Positions 25,636 to 38,000 of a stretch of DNA of 64,000 nucleotides are shown piece after piece (position 1 is the stretch's first letter; the number at the start of each line of letters is the position of its first letter). Where the stretch lies: contig OX637402.1 in NCBI GenBank assembly GCA_951799425.1, positions 33,881,492 through 33,945,491 of the forward strand, in the 5' to 3' direction. This DNA is from Ilex aquifolium (Eukaryota > Streptophyta > Magnoliopsida > Aquifoliales > Aquifoliaceae). The notes under the pieces are model-generated. The model had not been told where the DNA came from and did no database searches. It saw only the letters and a program-made list of their open reading frames with translations. Position numbers and translations under genes: made by a program.

Positions 25636-28600
25636 ATGGAGGAGAAACAGTCATGCAAAACTGCTGGGAAACCCATTCGGTGCAAAGGTCAGCTCTCAAA
25701 GTAGTAGTGAATTACTGTTCATTTTTTTCTCCATCTAAAAGCAACATGGTCGCTTTGCTGCAGCTGCGGTGTGTCGGAAAGCAGGGGAGCCTCTGGTGAT
25801 AGAAGAAGTGATAGTGGCCCCTCCAAAAGCTTTCGAAGTTCGCATTCGTATCATATGCACCTCTCTATGTCACAGCGACATCACCTTCTGGAAAATGAAG
25901 GTATATCATCTTCTTACTTCTCATCTCTCTTCCTCACCACCGTTACAATTCTCGTTCTCTTTGAATTTTGAATTTGATTTTTTTCCCTCTGTTTTTGAAG
26001 GATCCTCCTGCATATTTTCCAAGAATATTGGGTCATGAAGCTATCGGGTAGGTTCAATCACATCCTTCTAGATCTCTTTGAATTATTTAATTTTTTCGGA
26101 AATTAAACGTAATTTTGGTTGTCGCCGGAATAGAGTAGAGTCAACGGTCCACGTTGCCGTTGACGTCCGCGATGGTTGGAGACGAGTAGTGTCCAACGTA
26201 GAAAGCGATCTTCTTCCCCTTGAATTTCTGGCGGATAATTATGTTTTAACGATATACGTTTTATTTCTGATTCTTGGTCGTGCATTGGCTTTTAAAGGAG
26301 CCAAACCAGTTTTGGAGAAAACAAGAATAGTGAAGAGTTATTTTATTGATACTATGAGCAGATATTTATATAAAATATACAAGGCAGGATAGGGAAAGGC
26401 AATTGTACAGATCCTAAAAATAAGAGATTGGATTGACATATACAGGCAGTGAATTAAGGTGATGAGGCTGTGATTGTGGATCGTGATGAGGAGAGGTCTT
26501 CTTTCCTAATATGCCCCCGCAAGATCGTGCCGCCATCGGAGACACCGATCTTGGAACGAAGAAGAGTGAACCGTGACTTGGCCAAAGGCTTCGTAAGAAC
26601 ATCGGCAAGTTGATCATGGGTGGAGACATGAGCAACAGTAAGGGAGCCATTGGAAACTTTATCACGCACAAAATGGTAGTCAAGGGCAATGTGCTTCATC
26701 CGAGAGTGAAAGACTGGATTGGCGCACAAGTAAGTGGCACCAAGATTGTCACACAGGAGCCGTGGAGGCTGAGTAGGATAGACACCAAGTTCACTAAGGA
26801 GATTGGTGATCCAAGCAAGCTCGGCAGCGGTGGAGGCGACAGAGCGATATTCGGCTTCAGTGGAAGACCTTGCTACTGTTCTCTGCTTTTTGGAGCACCA
26901 TGAAACAGGGTTGGATCCTAGGAAGATAACATAAGCAGAAATTGAAGTACAATCATCACGATTGCCTGCCCAATCGGCATCGGAGTAAGCAGTGAGGCGA
27001 AGGGGTTGGAAGCGTCGGAGGACCAACCCGTATGAGATTGTGTGCTTTATGTAGCGAAGAAGACGCTTGGCAGCAGTCCAGTGTGTTTGTGTAGGGGCAT
27101 GCATGAACTGAGCTAGCTTATTGACGGTGTAGGCAATATCGGGCCGAGATAGTGAGAGATATTGCATACCACCAATCAAGCTGCGGTAGTTGGTGGCGTC
27201 GGCGGCAGGTGTACCATCTGAAAGAATCAAGCGGGTAGAAGAGCTGATTGGTGTCACAGATTCCTTCATGCCTTCCATGTTGAAACGTTTGAGAAGATCA
27301 CAAATGTATTTATGCTGGGACAGAAATAATCCATGGCTGTTTGGTATGACTTCAACCCCCAAAAAGTAATGAAGGTAACCGAGATCTTTGATGGAGAATC
27401 GGTTGGAGAGATCCTCAATAATTTTTCTGATAAGGATTGAAGAATTCCCTATAATTAATAAATCATCAACATAAACAAGAAGGTACACAGTGAGATTGCC
27501 GTTAGAATATATAAAGAGGGAAGTGTCGCTCTTGGAGTTGGAGAAACCAAGAGAGAGAATGAAATTTTTCAGTTCTTGAAACCAAGCGCGAGGCGCTTGC
27601 TTGAGACCATAAAGGGAACGGTGAAGCAGACAAACATGATGAGGTCGACTGCTATCGACAAAGCCTGGGGGTTGGGACATAAACACCTCCTCGGATAAAT
27701 GCCCATGTAAAAAGGCATTGTTTACATCCAATTGATGAATTGGCCAGCCATGAGACAGAGCAAGTGTGAGAACAATGCGAATAGTAGTAGGCTTGATAAC
27801 GGGGCTGAATGTTTCATGATAGTCAATACCGGGACGTTGGTTAAAACCCTTGGCAACAAGCCGAGCTTTGTAGCGATCAATGCTACCATCAGGTCGCCGC
27901 TTAACTCGAAAGACCCACTTGCACCCAACGATATTTTGATTGGATTGGCGGGGAATAAGTTCCCAAGTTCCATTCCGAATGAGAGCATTGAGCTCTTCAC
28001 ACATGGCTGCTCTCCATTTGGGATTGGTGAGGGCTTGAGAAATTGAGGTAGGTTCTACGGTTTGAGGAAGAGGATATTTAGAAACAGCATAGGAAAATTT
28101 GGTTAAAGGTTTGAAAATATTGTTCTTGGAGCGGGTGGTCATGGTATGGATGTTGGGAGGGTCTACAGCTGTGAGGGGGGTAGGAGATGGAGAGGTATCA
28201 AACCTTGGAGCACTATCACTCATAGAGGAAGCAAGAGACGTGTCGATTGGAGAAGTTTCCAGGTTGAGATCCATGACCAATGAAGGGTTGCCAGCGTGTA
28301 CAGTGTCAGGAATAGTGGGAGACTTGGACTGGAAAGAGTCATCAGACTTGGACAGAGAGGAAGATGAGTCATAAGGTGTGGGAGGTTGACGCATTGAAGG
28401 GGATAAGATACCATGTTCACGCTGAGTGGATGGGGCAGAATTACTTGGGATAAGGTCGGGTAAATCGTGGGATGAGGTTGCTGGAGAAAAACATGGGGAA
28501 CTTGAAAAGGGAGGTGTCGAATTTAGGAGAGAGGAAAGAGGTAAATGGGTGGACCCAATTGGGGAAGAGTTTTCGAAATGGAGTGATGTGAGGGAAGGAG

Positions 28601-31600
28601 AGATCGCTGCCCATTTTGAAAGAGTGAAATCATTAACTTTGTCATGCTCATATAAGGGAGATAAAGAGGGAAAGTGAGTTTCAATAAAGTGAACATGTCG
28701 GGAGAAATAAAATTTGTGATTTGTGGGTTCAAAACAAATATAAGAATTGTGAACATTTGAATAGCCCAAAAAAATACATGACTTGGACCGCTGTTCGAGC
28801 TTATGATGATTGTAGGGCCGAAGCCATGGATAACAAAGGCACCCAAAGATTCTCAATTTGGAATAATTTGGCAAGGTATGAAATAGACATTCAAAAGGCG
28901 ATTTATTATCAAGTATCGACGTAGGAAGTCGATTAATAAGATAAACCGCGGCATTGAACGCATAAGACCAAAGAGATAGAGGGAGAGATGCCCGATGTAA
29001 AAGTGTAAGGCCTGTCTCAACAATGTGACGGTGACGACGTTCAGCCGAAGCAACATGCTGTGGTGTGTATGGAGGAGAGATCAAATGTTGCGGTTGTGAG
29101 AGTATTTTCTTTGAGATTGATTTCCATGTCGCTGTTGATTGAAACGAGCAACGTTAGCAGTCATAACAATAGGGCTGCTTTCTTCACGCTTGAGGAAGGA
29201 TTCATATTCAACAAGCTTGTCATGAAGCTCTTCAAAGCCTATGACAGTGTCTCGCGCTCTTATTGCAGCAGCGAGTTCCTTAAATTCGGGGCCAACTCCA
29301 TTCAGAACATGAAGAATAAGGGTGGTGGTTGGTACTGGTGAGCCAATGATGGCAAGTTCATCGGCGATGCCGCGAATGAAGCCGAGATATTCAGCAATAG
29401 ATCTTGTTCCTCGTCCTTTAGAGAGTTGATCTGTTAGCCCCATAACCCGAGAGGATGATGGATTAGCATAATATTTTGCAAGGCGATTCCACGCCTCACT
29501 GGCAGTTTTTGATGAACTGACCATTGGTATCACTCGATCAGAGAGAGATGAGAGAATACCATGAAAAAGCAGTTTGTCTTGTCTTTGCCATAGAATAAAC
29601 TCCGGATTGGGAATTTGTTTTCCTTCATTTGTCAACTCAGCAGGTGGACAGGGCGTCGATCCGTCGATATATCCGAGCAGATCGTAGCCAAAGAGTAGTG
29701 AATCAAACTGAGCCTTCCATGAAGGATAGTTCTCTGGAATTAACTTAACAGGCAATTGTGTTGAGTTGAGAACGATGAGATTGCTTTGGCTAGGAGAGAA
29801 AGATGTGGTTGTGCTCTTTTCTGTCATGATAAAAAAAATTCAGTAAAGAGGAATACAGGTTTAGAATCGTTTTAGAAGACTCGTGGGAGCTTGTTATGCT
29901 CTGATACCATAAAGGAGCCAAACCAGTTTTGGAGAAAACAAGAATAGTGAAGAGTTATTTTATTGATACTATGAGCAGATATTTATATAAAATATACAAG
30001 GCAGGATAGGGAAAGGCAATTGTACAGATCCTAAAAATAAGAGATTGGATTGACATATACAGGCAGTGAATTAAGGTGATGAGGCTGTGATTGTGGATCG
30101 TGATGAGGAGAGGTCTTCTTTCCTAATAGCTTTTTACATTACAAATCTTGAACTATGGAGGGGCATTTTCTTCTGCTGCTTCTTTTTCTTTCAGATAATT
30201 CGAAACATTATTGAATTTATAGTTATAGGCCTGTTAATGCAAGAAAAGGGAATTTATTTTTTCTTTTTTGTATTGAAATTCCTTAGCCGATCCCAAATGA
30301 TTGGGATATAAGACTTAGTTTGGTTGGTTGGTTGTATTGAAATTCCTAAAAATTGCTGTTAGATGTTTAACATGGATGCCCCCTCACTTTAAACGATAGG
30401 CTTGTTTTGTGATGACTGATGAACATTTTGCCAACTGTCTACACCAGCATTGTTGTAATATTCGACTGATGGAACTTTACATCCGAGCCCCCTAACACAA
30501 GGCCTCAATTTCTCATGGTTAGATATGGAAATAGGATTTTAAATTTTTAGCATAAGCTCCTTTAGCAAAATTAGCCAATGTGGTCTCTGTCAATAAGAGA
30601 GTTCTCTAAATACTCTGGTATTGTAGAAGTTGGTTTTATTGCACATGGCTACACACATATACTTATTGGTTCTACCCATTAAGATGTGTTCACTTTTATA
30701 GTTTTATCTATTTGAGCACCCACACCATATACATATATGTGTCCAGAAGAGAAGGAGGGGGGGGGGGGGGGGGGGAGGGAGGGGATATCTTTATGTTTTG
30801 TTCATGTTCGAGTTTGAAGATCATGCACTTATTGTTGTTGACACACTTTCTAACATTCAATGCTCATGCAATTGAAGGGTTGTGGAGAGCATTGGGGATG
30901 ATGTACATGGGTTAACAGAAGGAGACACTGTTATCCCAATATTCTTAGCAGATTGTGGAGAATGTACAGATTGCAAATCAAAGAAGAGCAATTTCTGCTC
31001 AAAACTTCCTTTCCAAGTCTCTCCTTGGATGCATAGAGATGAAACGAGCCGATTTACTGACCTTAAAGGAGAGACTTTATACCATTTCCTGTATGTATCT
31101 AGCTTCAGTGAGTATACAGTGGTAGATATAGCTCATGTAACAAAGGTCGATCCTGCTGTCCCCCCAAATAGGGCATGCCTTCTCAGTTGTGGAGTATCAA
31201 CCGGTAAAAAGTGATTTGCGTTTTTTTATTGTTTGGTCAATAACCCCTATAACTTGCCCATGATTTCCAGTTTTTCAGTCAACCTCATAGCAAATGTATT
31301 ATTTGGATTGCGAAACACATTGTACCAACAGGGATTCTGGTCGGCATGCATAAGTCAGTTTGGATTGTTAAAAAACATATATCAATTTCTCATATTTCCC
31401 CTTTTTGTTGAATTCTTGTCTCAAACATTGACCTAACATTTGTCTTCACAAACTACATATTAAATCCTCATTGACTTCGAGGATATTTCATGATTTCTGA
31501 GAGTCCTACATACACAAAAAATACGGACTAGCAGCATCAAATGAAGTGTACATATATACTGACAGTGAGTTGTTATTTTTACCTGATTTATCTCCATTAC

Positions 31601-34474
31601 ACTCCTCACAAATGTAGAAATACTTTCATTTAATTCATAAAATGTTTCGTACTTTTGTTTGTGCCTGAAAGGATAAGAAATAACAGTCAATATTGGAAAA
31701 ATAATTTCACTTTTTTCATGAAATGTTTTCTGCTTTTGTTTGTGTTTGAAAGCATAAGGAATGACAATCAATTTTGGAACAAATTGAATAGCCTTATTAA
31801 GTTAAAATAATTATCTAATCTCAAGGTATGTGTCTCATATCAGAACACTGCACTTTTCCTTTTGGCTATGGATAAAATATTTATTTGTTGTTTTACGTCC
31901 CCACTGAGTATAATGACTTGAGCCCATTCAATTAACTATTAAGGCTCAGTTTTGTGAAGTATGGTTCAATGCTGTTTTCTAAAGCATTTGCCCTCGGTTT
32001 AGTTTTTGCCATAGAGTTTGACATTATTAAACACAGCTTGAGTTTTCAGGTGTAGGCGCTGCATGGAGAAGTGCAAATGTGGAAGCAGGATCAACAGTTG
32101 CAATTTTTGGGATGGGGGCGATTGGATTAGCGGTATGATCTTGCAGCAATTAATCTTTGTCGACACTCACAGTGATGCTGATAAGCTTGTTGTAGGTTGC
32201 AGAGGGAGCAAGGCTATGTGGAGCTACAAGAATTATTGGTGTGGATGTAAACCCAGACAAATTTGATATAGGTAAATGCAATCTTGTTTCTTTGTGTTGT
32301 TTATGTCTACAATGAGAAGACTAATGCAAATGAAATAATAGGGAATCCTTCCTTCTATCAGGAACATATGCTTTTTGTGATCCTGCATCCTTGATGATGA
32401 GATTTAAAGAAAATTAAATAACATCAATACTTATATACATGGATTTGGATTAAATAATTCCTTCACACAGGTAAAAAATTTGGAGTCACTGATTTTGTGA
32501 ACTCTGGAAACTGTGGGAACAAATCTGTTAGCCAGGTATTCATCTTTATTCGCCTGATCAGTGTTGAGTTTTATACTTGTGTATTCTGTCAGAAGTTGAC
32601 TCATTAGAATGGAATAATAATTAATGAGGAAGTGGATATGCTTCTCATGCCTTGAGATTGTGTGTGGTCTTATTATTTTCACAAACATACCAACTATATT
32701 TCTGTACCTATCAAATAATCTGTAAGGGCTGTCACCTGTCGTTGTAATTGATTTCATGTGAGGATTACAAAGAAATTGTTTTCTTCATTTCTAAGAATGA
32801 GGATGTGGCAATCCATTCCTTCAAAACCCATGAAACCATATTGCCACTATGGTTTAGCAAGTAAAAAATGTCTCCTAATGAAGATGGAATGGTTTTTACG
32901 TTTTCTCTTCATGTGAGTTCTTGCGTTGACTTTCGTCAGGGTTAATGTGGTGGCCAGGATAATAGTGTTTTAGGGGGGAAGGGGTGGGAGAGAGATGATC
33001 ATTATCATTGTGCATACTGTGTTATTCTGGCAAAGAAAAGGGTATCCAGCCTTTCTCCTGGATGACTAACTAAGTTTCAAGAGTTTATGTTGTTCTTTCT
33101 CTCCTTTATGCAGGTGATAAATGAGATGACTGATGGGGGTGCAGACTATTGCTTTGAATGTGTTGGTTTGGCATCCTTGGTGCATGAAGCATATGCTTGC
33201 TGCAGAAAGGTTCTCCTCCTCCCCCCTTCTCTTTCTCTTGCACATAAATAGCTGCAGATGCGACATTAGCCTACCTCTTATTGGCCCCTTCCTTCAGTAC
33301 TTCATCTAGGTGTCAGTTTCTTAAGGTTCAACCATGTAAAATTAGAGATGACTGGTGACATCACAGAAATCCCTTTGGAGGTGGTTGCCCAGCTTCTGGC
33401 TGAGGAAAATTCCCAAATATAAGCTTAAATGGAAATAAAATTAGGCCAGATTTGGTGAGGTGGCTCCTGTCAGTTCAGTCCAAATGTTGATCTTACGTCA
33501 ATATGCAGGAATATGAAATTGTGACATGTTTGAAGTTATTGGTTAAAGGTAGAAAAGTGAGGGAGAAAGCCATTTGATTCGAAACTGACCCACTCGACCC
33601 ATATTTTGTATTTTCTTCTGGGTCCAATGGCTGGGCCACTGAAGGGGGTAAATCCTTCTGTAACGATCTACAACCTAAAAGTGGCCAGGCTAGTTGGCAG
33701 CTTCCCATTAAGCTTCTTAACTCACGGATAGGGATTGTGGTGATTAATAGACGGATTTTGCACTCTTTTGATCACATGAAAGGGAAATTTCTCATTAATC
33801 ATTTCAAATGTAACTTCAGGGTTGGGGCAAGACGATTGTGTTGGGAGTGGACAAGCCAGGGGCACAGTTGACCTTCAGCTCTTTTGAAGTCCTCCATTAT
33901 GGGAAATCACTCATTGGATCCCTATTTGGAGGTCTCAAACCTAAATCCGATGTTCCCATCCTTGTTAAACGTTACATGGATAAGGTAATTCTGAAATTAG
34001 CAAATTCTTTTTATTCTTTTTCCTCTTCTTCTTTTACTCACTCATTGTAGAGAGAGTTAAAAAAGCACTATCTCGTTGAAAGGTTCTATAAGACAAAAGG
34101 GAGCTTGACTGTGAGACCCACCTGTCGAGCAGGGACGATAGTCAGCCTTCGTGATCCGACGGAAGTTAATTTTCAAGCTTATGAAGAGATGCTACATGCT
34201 TCGTTAAAATACTTTTTCCAACTGTACCAAAGGTGTCAGAACATTGTGAACTATGTCATTAAGCAATCAACTGTCCTGGAAAGAATAAAGAGCGGCATTT
34301 TTCAGAGGATGTGATTACCCAGTCAACTCATACTCTTTTTTTTTTTTCACTTTTCAGGAACTGCAATTGGATAAATTTGTGACACATGAGGTGAACTTTG
34401 ATGATATTAACCAAGCTTTCGATTTGCTTCTCGAAGGAAAAAGCCTCCGATGCGTGATTTGGATGGACAAATGA
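25636..34474 (+). CDS. Zinc alcohol dehydrogenase-like protein (ADH-like 6 type)
   Basis: Medium-chain zinc dehydrogenase; the reaction is NAD(P)-linked alcohol/aldehyde interconversion, with the real substrate unknown. Exons: 25636-25687, 25764-25900, 26001-26047, 30878-31203, 32050-32132, 32196-32271, 32471-32535, 33114-33209, 33820-33984, 34358-34474. All are GT-AG and in frame, giving 1164 nt and 387 residues, usual for the family. Catalytic zinc ligands are present: Cys53 in SLCHSD, His75-Glu76 in GHEA, Cys183 in LLSCGVSTG. The structural zinc site is Cys105, 108, 111 and 119 ([15 protein letters not shown]). The Rossmann motif GMGAIG lies at 208-213. It resembles Arabidopsis alcohol dehydrogenase-like 6 more than classical ADH1. 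Intron 3 is 4.83 kb because it holds an antisense Copia element; the coding frame is untouched. Whether splicing across it is efficient cannot be seen here. Confidence 0.95.
26293..26511 (-). repeat. Copia 3' LTR
   Basis: Matches 29910-30128 along all 219 bp by eye. On the element strand it starts TATTAGGAAAG and ends GGCTCCTTTA. The pol frame ends inside it (stop at 26454). Confidence 0.95.
26454..29084 (-). pseudogene. Copia pol remnant: integrase C-terminus, reverse transcriptase, RNase H
   Basis: An unbroken frame of about 876 codons. It has no ATG at its start: the first codon counted is TTG at 29084, and the frame is simply open from the deletion junction. It begins with the last part of the integrase core (SPPYTPQH, then AERRHRH, which holds the Glu of the DDE triad) and lacks both catalytic Asp residues. 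A Ser/Pro-rich linker follows. Reverse transcriptase (roughly residues 370-620) has [25 protein letters not shown] and the active-site YVDD. RNase H has AYSDADWAG and STEAEYRS. Protease is absent. It is offset in frame from the gag remnant, so the two could not form a simple fusion. Confidence 0.93.
26512..26521 (-). other. Copia polypurine tract
   Basis: The sequence next to the 3' LTR reads GCGGGGGCA on the element strand, in the position expected for the plus-strand primer. Confidence 0.65.
29081..29827 (-). CDS. Copia gag remnant (capsid-like, zinc knuckle lost)
   Basis: A 248-codon frame beginning [14 protein letters not shown]. It carries the Copia gag (UBN2-like) marks [38 protein letters not shown] and [15 protein letters not shown]. 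It stops at 29081, just after a polar segment, where a zinc knuckle and protease would normally follow. The stop is created by the junction with the integrase remnant. Ordinary Ty1/Copia elements of this lineage encode one gag-pol polyprotein, so this short gag is a product of the deletion. Confidence 0.9.
   Translation of the reverse strand: MTEKSTTTSFSPSQSNLIVLNSTQLPVKLIPENYPSWKAQFDSLLFGYDLLGYIDGSTPCPPAELTNEGKQIPNPEFILWQRQDKLLFHGILSSLSDRVIPMVSSSKTASEAWNRLAKYYANPSSSRVMGLTDQLSKGRGTRSIAEYLGFIRGIADELAIIGSPVPTTTLILHVLNGVGPEFKELAAAIRARDTVIGFEELHDKLVEYESFLKREESSPIVMTANVARFNQQRHGNQSQRKYSHNRNI
29894..29909 (-). other. Copia primer binding site (initiator Met tRNA)
   Basis: On the element strand, immediately after the 5' LTR, the sequence is TGGTATCAGAGCATAA. 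TGGTATCAGAGC is the standard complement of the 3' end of plant initiator methionine tRNA. Confidence 0.93.
29910..30128 (-). repeat. Copia 5' LTR
   Basis: 219 bp, matching 26293-26511 by eye. It is followed (towards lower coordinates) by the primer site, which sets the element on the minus strand. Confidence 0.95.
30283..30336 (+). repeat. Possible SINE-like 3' end, (GGTT)n tail
   Basis: GCCGATCCCAAATGATTGGGA is followed by TATAAGACTTAGTTTGG and repeated GGTT. This resembles the 3' ends of Au-type plant SINEs. It is in ADH-like intron 3 downstream of the Copia insertion. No 5' end was defined. Confidence 0.35.
30757..30775 (+). repeat. G19 homopolymer
   Basis: A run of 19 G residues about 100 bp upstream of the ADH-like exon at 30878. 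It is length-unstable and may be miscounted by sequencing. Confidence 0.85.
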
Positions 34475-35036
34475 ATAAGTTCCTCTTGTGGTATCCTGTA
34501 TGTCAATTGAGCTCTATGTTGTTATGTGCCTCACTATAACAGCTCTAAAATAATTGTTGTTCACTTGAAAAAGACTAGTTTGAATCAAATTCTTTGACAT
34601 CCTAAATATGTTGGCTGAATGTGAATTGTTCATGTTTCAACTAGAAGTGAATATAGATTTACTACATTGTTGAATTAAGATGCATGTAAAAGCATTGGAT
34701 TTATAGGTGTGAAGTAGTTATTGGGGATTGTTTAATGACCTAGAGTGCATAAAACCGTAACACTCATCCGAGCGGTGTTGCCCGACCTACATCTAAGCAT
34801 TATACTGGTGAAACGGTTTAAATTTACGTGCTTTTCAATTCAAGCTACGAATTTTATTAGGACAGAATTGGACAAAAAGCCCCAACTACGCCTGTTTATA
34901 AAAAGGTGTAACAGGAAAAATGGGCGAGTAAAATGGAAGGAGACTAATTGCAGAGAGTTCTGTTTTATGTTTTCAGTTGAAGCCAAACAGACATAATTGG
35001 AAAAGAAAACATTTATTCTTTGCTTTGCATCTTCTT
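34475..35036. other. Convergent 3' flanks of ADH-like and ceramidase genes
   Basis: 562 bp between two converging stop codons. It presumably holds both 3' UTRs. No additional gene was recognised. Confidence 0.6.
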
Positions 35037-38000
35037 TCAAGACACTGTAAATGCACTGGATGCACCGGTGAAGTACTGGTTGGGGGATTCCTCTGTTTTC
35101 TTTGATGACCCAAAGTGCCTCAGCCGGTAAGTTCCAGGGCTAGCCTCTTCTGGCACTTCCCATTCAATGGTTGCTAAGCTGTAAATGTAACTGTTATCTT
35201 CTTTCCACTTAAAATACAAGCAAAAATCATCATCATCATAGGTTGGTACCCATGTTTTCCCCTGAAGCATCTCCACGCTTGCAAAGGTGCCTGCTGTTAA
35301 CAGGTCATATCTCGGGTTTGCAGTCCAAAAGGTGGCACTTGGCCTATCCCCCTTTCTAAATGAGCCACTCTTTGGTGGAATTGTGTCTTGTTTAATGTCG
35401 CCGAAGTGTTTGCCCGGTGGAGGCGAGTCACCGGTAAGGTTACTTAAGAAGCTCCATAGGACAGAGGAGAGATTCGGCGGAAATAGCCCTAGCCGAACAA
35501 TCGGGTCTCCTGTTGCCATTGATTTTGCAACTTTTTTGAATTCTTGGATATATGCTGATAGTGTATGAGGACCGTAGAGTGTCGATGCAGCCTGTGCAAG
35601 TTCAAATTATGCATTGCAAGTCAATTTTGGTTTATAGTAGATTCTAACAAAAAGGTAAAACATTAGACACCCATGAGTACTATAAAGCATATGTATGATT
35701 ATTATGTGCTTACCTCGTATCTTTGCTGCTTGTATTCTTCAAAAGTTGCAATGTACTGCGAGTAAGTGTTGGTTAGGCCTGCTATTACAATTTGGGTTTC
35801 TTCATCAAATTCCCCCTTTCCATATGTTATCAGTGTCTCTTTAACTGCCTCCCTCAGTCTTCGGCCAGCCATTGTTGTGAACTCTGCAATTTGTGTTTAG
35901 TAATAATCATGAAATTAGCCATGGCAAAAAAATTTAGATCGTTGGTGAAATTTGAGGTTAGCGATAACGATAACGAACCTCCAGGTACAGATAATATGAT
36001 TAGTTTTCCCAGTCTGAGCATTTGAATTGGAAGAATTGCTGGCTGCATTTATATCCCTTGTGTTAAAAACTTTGGGGTGAGATGATAATTCAAGGCTAAA
36101 GTGAATATATAATCAAGCATTAAGCATTACCGCCCAAGCGTAAGGGAAAAACATTTCGCCCGTTGAAAGCAAAACAGCCTTTGGCTTTTGGCATTCTTCT
36201 TGGTATTGGCTAGGTTCTTGAAGCCAATCTCTTACTTTTCTCCAAAACTCATTGATCTGTGGATTAGGACTTTCAAGTCAGAACTCAATACGTGAGTAAC
36301 TTGGGCAGATTACTAAACCCTATATTTCAATTCAAATTATGTAATAGAGTTGAGGAGTTCGGGTTTAATTTGACTTTAGATTGAGAGTTATATGGTTTAG
36401 GTTGAGCTAGAGTTGTCGTCTCAATCTGCTTGTGTTGCATAGAAGGGTCGATGCTAACCTCCGTATCTCCTTGTTCAAATCCAAACACACCAGGCCCATC
36501 CGTAGTTCCAGCTGCAAAACCTGGGCCTAAGGCAGCGGGACATGTTTTGACCACCTCGTTTCCCTCTAATTGAACCTCAAGATTAGTAAAATTCAAATAT
36601 ACATGGCGATAATCTATTTTTCCAGTTAACTCTTGTTTTGCAGATGTGAACAGATCAACTGCCTTTCGGAATTGCCTCTCTCCTATGATCTTTGTGCTTA
36701 GTATTTCATCCGGGTACCTGTGACAAAAATAATATACAAATCACTTCTTAATTTTTTCCATATCCACAATCGAATTAGATCCAAATTCAAATACGTGAAA
36801 TGTGATATAATAAATTCGGATTGAAAGAAAGGGGCATACCCTGGACCGCGGCCCACACAAAGCGTGTCATTGCCGTGGCATGAGGAGTGATTAAAATCAC
36901 AGGGCAATCCACTATCAGTGCAGAATGCTCCAAGCACGTTTGGGCTGACATCTCCAACGTTTGATTGACAAAATGCTCCGACAAATAGTGACCCATCGTT
37001 CTTCCTCACTTTGAATCCTTGGCTAGTAGTATTACTGCAAGGTTGTCCTCCCGTGGCTTTGATCTTTGCCGCCTTCTCTAACAAACCTCCATTATCTATC
37101 ACACACACACAATAAAAAAACAAGGTTCATTGATATATCATGGCTTTGATGGATCCAGATTGGCCAATAATTATGGTGCAAGTGAATCAAACTAAGTCGG
37201 CTTGCGACAATTCGAAGATGGGCCATTCATTTGAGAAGAGAGTTTGGGTTAGAGGTCGGGTCGTGATAAGTTTTAAACATCTTGTTTAAATTTGACTTGT
37301 TAATTTTCATTTCAAATCGAGCTCAACTCAATTTGGTTCAGCTCGACTTGTTTGTTGGTCAAACCGAGCTTAAACTTGTGTTTGCGCTTAAACTCGGGTC
37401 TATACTTATGTTCATAATTAAACTCAGCTCAGTTATATATTCAATATATAATTTATATGATATTATATATTGACGATCCTAGACGAACTAAATAGAAGCC
37501 CATACTCGTTTATATATTTGTTGATGAGCCTTGATGAACTGAACAATCCATCCCTTAAGCTTAACTCGTTTGATATACTGTGTTTTATTAGTTAGGAGTC
37601 GTTCATTTTATAAACGAACAAACTTTAATCCAAGCGAACATGAGCAGTTGATGAACAATCCGGTTCACTTGGATCCCTACTAACACCCTGGCAAAGGGAT
37701 AAATCAAGCATGTAATTAAGTTGAAAAAAATTACTTAGTTTTTTAGAGGAGTTGTTGATTGGTGTGGAGGCATTTTTAGAGGTGGAAATGAACCAGTCCT
37801 CGAAAAACCTAGCAGCAGCACCCTTGTTGTCTCCACTAATGAGCTTGTTGTCTCTGCTCATAGATGTTCCATGTGTTGCAAACCAGGAGAATGCTCCAAT
37901 GCTCTTCCCATTCTCTGCATCTACAAACTTCAAAAGTGTCATTAGGGTATCAATGTCGCGTGGATAACGGGCTCTCTCCTCTGGAGGGTTGAACAAATAT

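Larger units (their letters stand above)
26293..30128 (-). mobile_element. Ty1/Copia LTR retrotransposon, internally deleted, in ADH-like intron 3
   Basis: The 3836 bp element lies antisense to its host gene. It is flanked by the 5 bp duplication GCTTT (26288-26292 and 30129-30133). The two 219 bp LTRs (26293-26511 and 29910-30128) look identical by eye, so insertion was recent. The ends are TA...TA instead of TG...CA; such non-canonical ends are known, mostly among Copia elements. Next to the 5' LTR is an initiator-methionine tRNA primer site. The gag frame (29827-29081) runs almost directly into the end of integrase, so zinc knuckle, protease and most of integrase are missing. Reverse transcriptase and RNase H are intact. 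The short LTRs and RT sequence suggest the Ale/Retrofit group (inference). Confidence 0.95.

Noticed and set aside
26610..29341. Plus-strand frames of 60-104 codons inside the Copia element
   Set aside because: Shadows of the gag and pol frames on the minus strand.
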